Source: a virus. From it: DNA of 27,131 nt. Under the pieces are notes generated by a model, which saw nothing but the letters and a program-made list of their open reading frames with translations, was not told where the DNA came from and made no database searches. Location: positions 1-27,131 of the IMG/VR virus record IMGVR_UViG_3300020203_000083; one strand, written 5' to 3'. This document shows, piece after piece, positions 1 through 6,753 of this stretch; the stretch's first letter is position 1, and every line of letters starts with the position of its first letter. A program made the position numbers and the translations under genes.

Positions 1-904
1 CATATGCCTGTTTCGCGGCAGCGTCAGAGAAGCTTGAATCGAGGACGCTCTTTAGGTTAACGGCGGATCGGACCTGCTCCGCTGCGGCCTGCGTCCCCGG
101 ATCAAGCTGTGACTGTACTGCATCACTACTAAGGCCGGGAATTGATTTCGATATTCCACCCGTTTTGATCGTACCCTTTATCAGTGCGTCACGAATCTCT
201 TCTAGTTTCGCAATGCCTGTATCGACCTTAGCCGAACCGCCTTCATTGACGTAATGCTGATAATCGAGGAGAATTTTTTTACTTGCAGCAACTTTCGGTG
301 ATGCGTTTTGCTCTTGAACCTGACGGCCCATTTGTGCCGCTGCTCCAATCCTTGCATTCTCTTTCGTTGCTTCTTGCTGAGTGCGTTCGTCTTGTAGCTT
401 CTCAAGTTGTGGGCGATATGCATTCATTGTGGCATTGATTGCCTCGACGCCACCGAATTGTGCGAACTCGGGCGATGCTGCAACTTTAGCTACACTTTCC
501 GCGTTACTTAATATGCCTACATCAACTACACCTTCACGTATTTTTTGACCTATGAAACTAAATAGCCGGGGGTCACCCTGTCCCATTTTTAATACAGTTG
601 GGTCAATCTTATCGCTAATTCCTAGTGCTTTAATTCCATTCGGGACGAAGTCCTTAATGAATGCGCTCTTGGCCGCACCGTCAGGCATCTTCGAGGCGGT
701 CTCAAACCAACTACCCACTTTTTCCAGTTTCATAACTTCGTGGTCATCTTTTTGCTGCGCAAGTGCTCCCTGCCTTTGTTGCAGTTCCTGCGCTCTTTGC
801 GCTAACGCCGCACCATTCATAAATGACTGGGACAGATCGTTAAACTTCCTCGGATCTGTTGCCTCCAGTTCACTCTGCACCATCATGTCAGAAATCGACG
901 CCAT
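1..904 (-). CDS. Partial internal virion / DNA-ejection protein (N-terminal 301 residues)
   Basis: This open frame begins at the ATG at 904 and runs off the left edge, so only the N-terminus is present. The translation starts MASISDMMVQSELEATDP and is rich in Ala, Gln, Lys and Glu. A predicted helical and coiled-coil stretch lies around residues 28-60 (QRAQELQQRQGALAQQKDD), followed by a mostly alpha-helical body. The start overlaps the upstream stop by one base (TAATG), which indicates translational coupling. Position at the distal end of the virion operon, helical composition and the absence of any enzyme motif fit the ejection proteins of short-tailed phages (P22 gp7/gp16/gp20 or T7 gp14-gp16 type). 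That assignment comes from context and composition, not from a diagnostic motif. A lytic transglycosylase or other domain could follow beyond the edge. Confidence 0.6.
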   Translation of the reverse strand, partial: MASISDMMVQSELEATDPRKFNDLSQSFMNGAALAQRAQELQQRQGALAQQKDDHEVMKLEKVGSWFETASKMPDGAAKSAFIKDFVPNGIKALGISDKIDPTVLKMGQGDPRLFSFIGQKIREGVVDVGILSNAESVAKVAASPEFAQFGGVEAINATMNAYRPQLEKLQDERTQQEATKENARIGAAAQMGRQVQEQNASPKVAASKKILLDYQHYVNEGGSAKVDTGIAKLEEIRDALIKGTIKTGGISKSIPGLSSDAVQSQLDPGTQAAAEQVRSAVNLKSVLDSSFSDAAAKQAY

Positions 905-1209
905 TATTTATTCTCCTTCTTCGGAGTATACTTAATCTGTTTAATCTCTTGCAGCTTCACACTAAACGCAGCTTCTTTGTCAAAATCCTTAATGATGTCA
1001 GTAATGCCGGGAAGGTTACGGTATTGATCGCCGAAGCGCAGACGAAGGGCATTTGTAAGACGAAGACGCCCAACGGGAGAGAACTCGAGCTTCGGCATTC
1101 GCTCACCGAGGATTGTACTGAGGTCATCAAGGGAGAGCTTCTTTGCTCCGCCCTTTTCACCTCGTTCGCCCATCATTTCGTTTAGCGTAACTTTACCTTT
1201 GCCTGGCAT
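904..1209 (-). CDS. Small conserved-looking virion-operon protein (101 aa), function unknown
   Basis: The gene encodes 101 residues with a basic Gly/Lys-rich N-terminus (MPGKGKVTLNEMMGERGEKG) and a compact helical core: LSLDDLSTILGERMPKLEF, then a GRLRLTNALRLRFGDQYRN segment. The C-terminus is lysine-rich. It is preceded by AGGAAA about 11 bases before the ATG. Its stop overlaps the start of the next gene in a TAATG arrangement, so the two are probably made in fixed ratio. It sits between two ejection-type proteins, so a minor virion component or ejection-complex assembly factor is plausible. I recognise no named domain. Confidence 0.75.
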   Translation of the reverse strand: MPGKGKVTLNEMMGERGEKGGAKKLSLDDLSTILGERMPKLEFSPVGRLRLTNALRLRFGDQYRNLPGITDIIKDFDKEAAFSVKLQEIKQIKYTPKKENK

Positions 1210-1272
1210 TAAGATATGTTTCCTGTGTCTTCATGGTTTCCTTCAGCTACTGTCTATGTGGTCGGTTTTACT

Positions 1273-2088
1273 TTACCTGCTCCGGCCACCCATTCCGCCA
1301 CTTGCTGCGCCACCCATTACTGTTGCTCCAGCTTGTGTTATCTGTCCGCCAAACTGTTGCATTGCCCTTCCGTTGAGTTGGGCACCCAGGTATTGATGTC
1401 CCGTCGTCTCAAGAACCTGAGCATTCGTGCCCATCATGGCATTTAGAGTTGACTGTCCGGTTTGCATTGTTGCATTACCCATGCGGTTGGCGCGGTTTCC
1501 GTAGAGTTGTCCGATCTGTGCGATATTACCTGCACCTGCATTTGTCGGACGCCCATTGATGAGCCCCATGAGTGACGCGAGAGACTGGCCCTGTGTCGAT
1601 GCACTTAAACTCGCTGACTCAGAGTCAAACCGAGTGAGTGCCTGTATGCCTGCCGTTGAGGTCTCTGCACCGGGTCCGAGTTGTTCGCGAAGCGATGAAA
1701 GGAGTTTCTGCCGTTGCATTGCTCGTTGATTATTTACTATGTTTCCAACACCCGATGTATCGCCTTTGAGGAGACCGAGGACTTGCTTACTTGCGTCCAT
1801 GAGTGCGGGATCGATCGAATCAATAAGTCGCTGGTCTTGGTCAGCTTGCTTTTGCGCATAACCGAGTGACTGGCCGAATGCATTTAACTCCTCGATTGAA
1901 TTCATCGCAGAGAGAGTGTTTGCTTGATTCTCTTTGGCGTAGGCCATGGTCTCGGTACGCTGGCGATAGGCTTCTGCTGCTTTTGCCCTCGCCGATTTCT
2001 GCGCTGCTTTTGCAGCTTTCCTTGCGCCAGTATACTGTATGGCTCCACCGACTGCTATGGCACCCGCTCCGACTGCGATAAAACTCAT
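1273..2088 (-). CDS. Putative internal virion / ejection protein with hydrophobic N-terminus
   Basis: The product is 271 residues. It opens with a hydrophobic Gly/Ala segment (MSFIAVGAGAIAVGGAIQY, residues 1-19), followed by a basic Ala-rich helix (KAAKAAQKSARAKAAEAYRQR, about 24-44) likely to form a coiled coil. The remainder is Gln/Asn/Gly/Met-rich, ending in a Gly-rich tail. A hydrophobic N-terminal helix, a coiled coil and a low-complexity tail match internal core or ejection proteins of podoviruses (T7 gp14-like). Its place after the tail genes supports this. The ATG overlaps the cupin stop codon, with a strong GAGGAGGG site six bases upstream. A small tail-assembly factor is the alternative. 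The family assignment is inference. Confidence 0.65.
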   Translation of the reverse strand: MSFIAVGAGAIAVGGAIQYTGARKAAKAAQKSARAKAAEAYRQRTETMAYAKENQANTLSAMNSIEELNAFGQSLGYAQKQADQDQRLIDSIDPALMDASKQVLGLLKGDTSGVGNIVNNQRAMQRQKLLSSLREQLGPGAETSTAGIQALTRFDSESASLSASTQGQSLASLMGLINGRPTNAGAGNIAQIGQLYGNRANRMGNATMQTGQSTLNAMMGTNAQVLETTGHQYLGAQLNGRAMQQFGGQITQAGATVMGGAASGGMGGRSR

Positions 2089-2546
2089 ACGCCCTCCTCA
2101 TAGGATTCCATTATTAGCTGCTTTTCAAGTTCTGCCAAGTCCTGGGTATTTGTCGGATTAGGATGGACCGTACTCCAGATCATATCTTCCTCAATGAGTA
2201 ATGCGCGTTTTACTCCGGGCGGACTAACGAAAACCATAGGTGCGGAAAGTACCCTATCGCCAAACTCCTCCGAGGTTACTTGAGCACTGCCCATGCTAAT
2301 AATAACCGTATGCTCGAGTTTGTGTATTTTGCCTACGATAACATCGCCCGCTCTCATCATGCATGTTCGAACGTAGATACCGTCAGTGAAATGATGTGTA
2401 AGAGGAAGTTGATGAAACCGTTGCTCCTCGGGCATCGCCATACATGCAGCTTCGAGAGCAAGAATATCCTGACGTATCTCTAATGCTTCCGGCGCTAATT
2501 CCGAATTGGGTTTAATTAAATTACTCACGGCCCGTACTCGTGCCAT
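2085..2546 (-). CDS. Cupin-fold protein of the tail module
   Basis: This 153-residue protein has a helical N-terminal part (residues 20-45) and then a single beta-barrel pattern typical of cupins: LTHHFTDGIYVRTCMMRAGDVIVGKIHKLEHTV in outline, with GDV, GKxHKxxH and a later PPGVKRAL, ending at WSTVHPNP. The two histidines of HKxxH and the later TVHP histidine are candidate metal ligands. Cupin-like proteins are common next to phage tail genes, where no reaction has been established. The ATG at 2546 lies 22 bases inside the preceding fibre gene. A GTG at 2528, overlapping the fibre stop as GTGA, is an equally reasonable start. The downstream gene is coupled by ATGA. Catalytic activity cannot be judged from sequence alone. 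Confidence 0.75.
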   Translation of the reverse strand: MARVRAVSNLIKPNSELAPEALEIRQDILALEAACMAMPEEQRFHQLPLTHHFTDGIYVRTCMMRAGDVIVGKIHKLEHTVIISMGSAQVTSEEFGDRVLSAPMVFVSPPGVKRALLIEEDMIWSTVHPNPTNTQDLAELEKQLIMESYEEGV

Positions 2547-4879
2547 CCGGCAATTGCGACTTTCGCCGTAAAGGAGAGTGTACTCGTGATAACTGCAATT
2601 ACGTTTCCGTTTGTAGCTTGAAGGGCCTGCGCAGCACTTGTGTAGTACTGACCGAAACCAATAGTTGTGCCGCTGTTTTGATAAACAGTAAGTCCGCCAC
2701 CGCCATTAATAGTTGTTCCGTAGACACCAACGGGACGCGAAAGTGACCCATAAAGACCTGTGTCGATTGTTATATTAGCGGGTGTGTTTGTCCCCGCAAA
2801 GCCAATAGTAAAGCTTGCCCCGACTGCAGTTGGAGTACCCGATTGAACAGCAGCATCAATAATAAGATGGCGTCCCTCACGATGGGACAAGACGACAATT
2901 CCAGTGGGCGATCCGAAGCCCGTAAAGGTTGGCGTGTAAGATATAGGCTGAGTGCGGTTTATGCGCGGTACTGCGTTTAGGCTCACCTCAGAGATCGCAG
3001 TAGCCCACGTTCCGGCTGTTGTTTGCGTTGATGTAAGTCTTCCGCAGAGGTGAAAGGAACGATTCCCTGCAATGGAGCTACTCGAGTAAAGCACGTATCC
3101 CGATGTCGCACCCGAACTGACTTGAGTTGGTGTAGCGATGGAAGATTCTGCAAAGGGAGAAACACCAGAGACACCGAGATCTAAGGTTCCGTTATCGTCG
3201 ATAACTGCGACCCATACATATTGACCTACGTTTGACGTATGCCCGAGTGTCGCTGCATTGGGTACTACAATCGTAAGTGGCTTGTAAAGTGACCTTGTGT
3301 ACTTCTGTCCCGTTGTAGCTGTTGTATTGCGGAAGGAGAATTTCACCGGAGCAAGTTGGCTTGGAACGTCACCGAATCGATCCATCAACGTAATGGTTAA
3401 GTTATTTGATCCAACAGAAGTGTTTAAAGAAAAGGGTGTTTCCATCGAGGCTTCTTGTCCGATGTCACCGGAGAGGGCAATATTGCCGAAACCCTGCACC
3501 GTGGATTCATCGAAGTTAGAACTTGCATTATTCTTAATCCGTCCTATACAACGCCACATTTCTGCAGGGTGATATAGTCCATAACGACTTCCGCGCATAT
3601 CACTCGGAGCAATGTCGGAAATAACAGGCGCACCGGATTCTTTTACGTAGAGGTAATAAAATGTACTTGCAGCTTCGACGACACCGGAATCGAGATTCGC
3701 TGCAATATCCCACGTAGGGAGTTGTAGTCCGAAGCGAATCGTCGATGAGCCTACCGCAACAGACGCGAAGTGATTCCTCGCTCGCACAACAGTACTTGAG
3801 ACATATTCGAGTTCAATTGAACTGAAAGAGGAAAACGCAGCAGAAGAATCAAAGGTCCTTGCAGCGACGCATGCAGTAGAGGTCTGAGCAGAGACACCGA
3901 TAAGAGTGGCATTCGCAGCGACCCACGTCGTTGAGTTATAGGTCTTCCAGGTAGATGCCGTAAGGTCAAACCAGTAATCACCTGTGCTCGGAGCACTGGG
4001 TTGGGTCGCTGCATAAGTCGGAGTACTATAGGTAACGGCGAGTCCGCTTGATGTATTACCGAATATCCAAGTCAGGCGCAGAAGTGTAATCGTATCATTG
4101 TCGGAGAACTTAATGCGTTTAACTGTCGCCTGGCTGGAATTAAAGAAACAACCTCTCCATGCTTTTGTGAGTTGTGTCGCGGAATTTATATAAGCGATGA
4201 AATACTCAGTATCTGCTCCGTTGTTAATGGAGAAGGCCGCATATTGACCGACTTTGTTTGTAATTTCCGTTCCTGCCGCATCAATCGTAATGGTCGTTCC
4301 GTATTCACCCAAATGCTGTGTGAACTGATTATCCGCAAGGAGTGTGTCATTTATGAGGGCGGTGTTGTTTATTGCGGGTGCAGTACTTAGTCCCGTTATA
4401 GTAATGTCTGTTGTGACCGTATAGACGACGCCATTGATGTAGTAAACAAAATTAGTAGGTGTTCCGTCCAGGACAATAGTCGCAGCAGTTCCGTCTGGAT
4501 CAAGTGCAACGAGTTGGCTGGAATTTGCAGAGACCTTACCGGAAGAAATACGATTCGTTGCGAGTCCCGTTCCGACTGCATTTACGAGATCGGCAAGTGT
4601 CGTATCTGGACTTTCGTACCAGTAGTCCTTTCCCGTAACAGACTTCAGCGAAAAGCGCAGACGCGCTATTTCACCCGCGAGGGTTGTCGCAAGAGACTCG
4701 GTTCCGACTTCTCCTGGATCTGTCATCACCTGCATTTGCGAAACATTCGTCGAATAATCATCGACCATTGCGGGAAGGAGGTTTTGCAGAATGTTATTAA
4801 ATTCCGCATTGAGGTCACTGTATGTGACGTCTTCCGTCGCGACCCAGGTCTTTAGTCGTGAAAATAACGCTCCCGGCAT
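2525..4879 (-). CDS. Tail fibre / appendage protein with virion-anchor N-terminus
   Basis: This protein has 784 residues. Residues 1-100 look like the virion-attachment module of many podovirus fibres: FSRLKTWVATEDVTYSDLN, then AEFNNILQNLLPAM, ESLATTLAGEIARLR and WYESPDTTLADLVNAVG. The rest is Thr/Ser/Gly/Ala-rich and predicted to be all beta, with spaced SAPSTGDYWFD and Gly-Thr-rich strands, as in trimeric fibre shafts and receptor-binding tips. No enzymatic (depolymerase, lyase) motif is evident. GGAGAG precedes the ATG by three to four bases. The gene follows the nozzle/hub gene with an eight-base gap, fitting an adsorption apparatus fixed to the tail hub. Receptor specificity cannot be read. 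Confidence 0.8.
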   Translation of the reverse strand: MPGALFSRLKTWVATEDVTYSDLNAEFNNILQNLLPAMVDDYSTNVSQMQVMTDPGEVGTESLATTLAGEIARLRFSLKSVTGKDYWYESPDTTLADLVNAVGTGLATNRISSGKVSANSSQLVALDPDGTAATIVLDGTPTNFVYYINGVVYTVTTDITITGLSTAPAINNTALINDTLLADNQFTQHLGEYGTTITIDAAGTEITNKVGQYAAFSINNGADTEYFIAYINSATQLTKAWRGCFFNSSQATVKRIKFSDNDTITLLRLTWIFGNTSSGLAVTYSTPTYAATQPSAPSTGDYWFDLTASTWKTYNSTTWVAANATLIGVSAQTSTACVAARTFDSSAAFSSFSSIELEYVSSTVVRARNHFASVAVGSSTIRFGLQLPTWDIAANLDSGVVEAASTFYYLYVKESGAPVISDIAPSDMRGSRYGLYHPAEMWRCIGRIKNNASSNFDESTVQGFGNIALSGDIGQEASMETPFSLNTSVGSNNLTITLMDRFGDVPSQLAPVKFSFRNTTATTGQKYTRSLYKPLTIVVPNAATLGHTSNVGQYVWVAVIDDNGTLDLGVSGVSPFAESSIATPTQVSSGATSGYVLYSSSSIAGNRSFHLCGRLTSTQTTAGTWATAISEVSLNAVPRINRTQPISYTPTFTGFGSPTGIVVLSHREGRHLIIDAAVQSGTPTAVGASFTIGFAGTNTPANITIDTGLYGSLSRPVGVYGTTINGGGGLTVYQNSGTTIGFGQYYTSAAQALQATNGNVIAVITSTLSFTAKVAIAGWHEYGP

Positions 4880-4887
4880 GATCTCTC

Positions 4888-6462
4888 CTAAACTCTCGTT
4901 GCTTGCTCCGCTGAAGCGCGGAATCCTATCGTAATTGATGCTACTGCGAAATTCTGATTCTCTCCAGCTTGATAAGCATGGAAAGAAATGCGCCGCCCCG
5001 ATCCGTGGAGCGGCTTACGAATTGTCTGGGTCTCCTCTCGTCCGAGTGGGTCGGTATCGAGTGTGAAGGTGTCCAGACCGTCGTCCCTGACGTCCTGAAG
5101 GAAATTAATTGTTTCACTAAATGTTCCGTCAATGTAGACGTCAACGGAGAGGTTCCAGGTTCCAGTAGGAACGAACTCCACTGATAAGAAGTCGAATAGT
5201 TTATTTTTTTCTGCAATCCGAGTATCGAGCCATTTAAAGTCCGTGTGACCGAGCTTGAATGCTCCGGTGTAACCCGCACCACCGACAAGGCGATCTTCTT
5301 GATCCATCAAGTAAACATATCCGTCCGCTGATCCGTAAATGGGTCTGCGGACGCGATTAATGTCGCGACGAAGGGCTAGGCAATCGGCCTGGTCTTTTGA
5401 CCAGAAAGAGGCTCTCGCCGCTTCTTTATTAAAGTCGATATGAAAAAGTGTGTCGTTCGTCGTGCGGTAAGTTGTGCGCCAAGTGAAGAAAGCCTGTTTC
5501 TTCGCTTCGTAGTATATCGCATGGAGGTTTTCGAGTCCTGCGAGATTTGTACTGTTGCGAAAATACTCCTCTATTTGAAGCATACGGAGAATGTCGGCAG
5601 ATTCGATCTCGCCAAGTGCATTTGTCGCATTGTAACTAATAGGAGATCCCGACTCATTTACCGCCATCATGTCATTAATGGCTTCGATTATTCCGTGCGG
5701 TGAGCAGAGACCGAAATTTGAGGCGAGCTTGAGCCAATTCCAGTTATCGGAATCTACGTTTTCGTCATCGAGGTAGTAGACGAATCCGCCCTCTTTGAAG
5801 GCAAAGAGTCTGCTTTTAAAGACATGAGCGCCGATGATCGACCCGCCCTCGCCTGGGAAGATATTCTGCGTAAGATTATTCGTGGTCTGGTTTTCGTGGT
5901 TTCCCGTATCACTCCCGTAAGCTCGCTGACCCATGAACGCCCATAGGCGATTACGGTGAACGAGGCCAATAGTTGGAAAGTTCGGCGTCGTCCAATCCGT
6001 AGCGGGGTTAGCGATGTCAGCAAAGGTCGATTCGTCTCCGGAGAGGACCTTTACTTGAGCGGAGCCAGAAAAGAAGAAGAGTTTCTTTGAGCGGGATGCA
6101 GTCTCCTGCCCTCCCTCGACGAACATCGAGCGCGGAGTAAGTGTTCCGAGTCCTGTTGCGATAGCCGTAGCGTCGTTAAACAACCTGTCTCCGATGTCAC
6201 GATAGAGTGATCCATTCGTACATGCGGCGATAAGGCGCTGAGTGACGGGATTAGGCCAATAGTCGATGAGGGCCACGATGCCAGCCGGAAGGACTTGAGT
6301 GTTGTAGCGCAGTGATCCCGGAGCCTTCGTGAGAAGTCCAGTTTCGAAGGAAATATTCTCTGCACGAATGAGTGCTCCGGGCGGAATGTCAGACGGGGGG
6401 ATGTCCGTCAGAAGTCCCATGGGACCAAGTGCAATGCGGGCTTCCATTCCGATGTAAGCCAT
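4888..6462 (-). CDS. Tail nozzle/hub beta-propeller-like protein (P22 gp10 / T7 gp12 type by context)
   Basis: The 524-residue product has the repeating short-strand pattern of a phage tail propeller: NRLWAFMGQRAYGSDTGNHE (about residues 170-190), then FPGEGGSIIGAHVFKSRLFA, FKEGGFVYYLDDENVDSDNW and YGSADGYVYLMDQEDRLVGG. This style is typical of the long structural protein that closes the short tail in podoviruses. Identification with P22 gp10 or T7 gp12 is inferred from position between fibre genes and overall pattern. The ATG lies one base after the stop of the Gly-rich gene, and GAGGAG inside the final EEYY codons provides the ribosome site, so the two are coupled. The last residues (ASAEQATRV) show nothing special. 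Confidence 0.7.
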   Translation of the reverse strand: MAYIGMEARIALGPMGLLTDIPPSDIPPGALIRAENISFETGLLTKAPGSLRYNTQVLPAGIVALIDYWPNPVTQRLIAACTNGSLYRDIGDRLFNDATAIATGLGTLTPRSMFVEGGQETASRSKKLFFFSGSAQVKVLSGDESTFADIANPATDWTTPNFPTIGLVHRNRLWAFMGQRAYGSDTGNHENQTTNNLTQNIFPGEGGSIIGAHVFKSRLFAFKEGGFVYYLDDENVDSDNWNWLKLASNFGLCSPHGIIEAINDMMAVNESGSPISYNATNALGEIESADILRMLQIEEYFRNSTNLAGLENLHAIYYEAKKQAFFTWRTTYRTTNDTLFHIDFNKEAARASFWSKDQADCLALRRDINRVRRPIYGSADGYVYLMDQEDRLVGGAGYTGAFKLGHTDFKWLDTRIAEKNKLFDFLSVEFVPTGTWNLSVDVYIDGTFSETINFLQDVRDDGLDTFTLDTDPLGREETQTIRKPLHGSGRRISFHAYQAGENQNFAVASITIGFRASAEQATRV

Positions 6463-6741
6463 TTAGTAATACTCCTCGACGATAATTATCCCACTACCAC
6501 CTGCGCCGCCCGTCGAAAATCCTGAACCTGATCCGACGCCACCAGCGCCACCAGCGCCAACTGTATATGTGTAGCTTGCAGCTACAGTCGAGTAAATGTG
6601 CTCGCAATATCCACCAGCACCGCCGCCAGCCGTTGCCGAATACGATGAGCTAGTGCCCGTTCCACCGCCGCCGCCACCCGAGTTAGCTTCGCCAGCGCCG
6701 CCTGTAGTGCGCTCATTTATCACTGTTACCTCTGTGCTCAT
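6463..6741 (-). CDS. Small Gly-rich fibre-tip-like protein
   Basis: The 92-residue protein is dominated by Gly, Ser and Thr: a GGGGGGTG run at residues 22-30, then GGGAGGY, YTYTVGAGGAGGVGSGSG and the C-terminus GGAGGSGIIIVEEYY. This YTVGAGGAGG plus GSGIIIVEEYY layout is familiar as the extreme C-terminal tip of phage tail fibres, where Gly-rich loops form a distal receptor-contact domain. Here it stands alone, starting 12 bases after the long fibre gene stops. AGGG lies six bases before the ATG. It may be a separate fibre-tip subunit or a detached C-terminal module left by recombination. Its codons (many GCC/GGC) resemble the distal part of the preceding fibre. Confidence 0.7.
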   Translation of the reverse strand: MSTEVTVINERTTGGAGEANSGGGGGGTGTSSSYSATAGGGAGGYCEHIYSTVAASYTYTVGAGGAGGVGSGSGFSTGGAGGSGIIIVEEYY

Positions 6742-6753
6742 GACCCTAATCCC

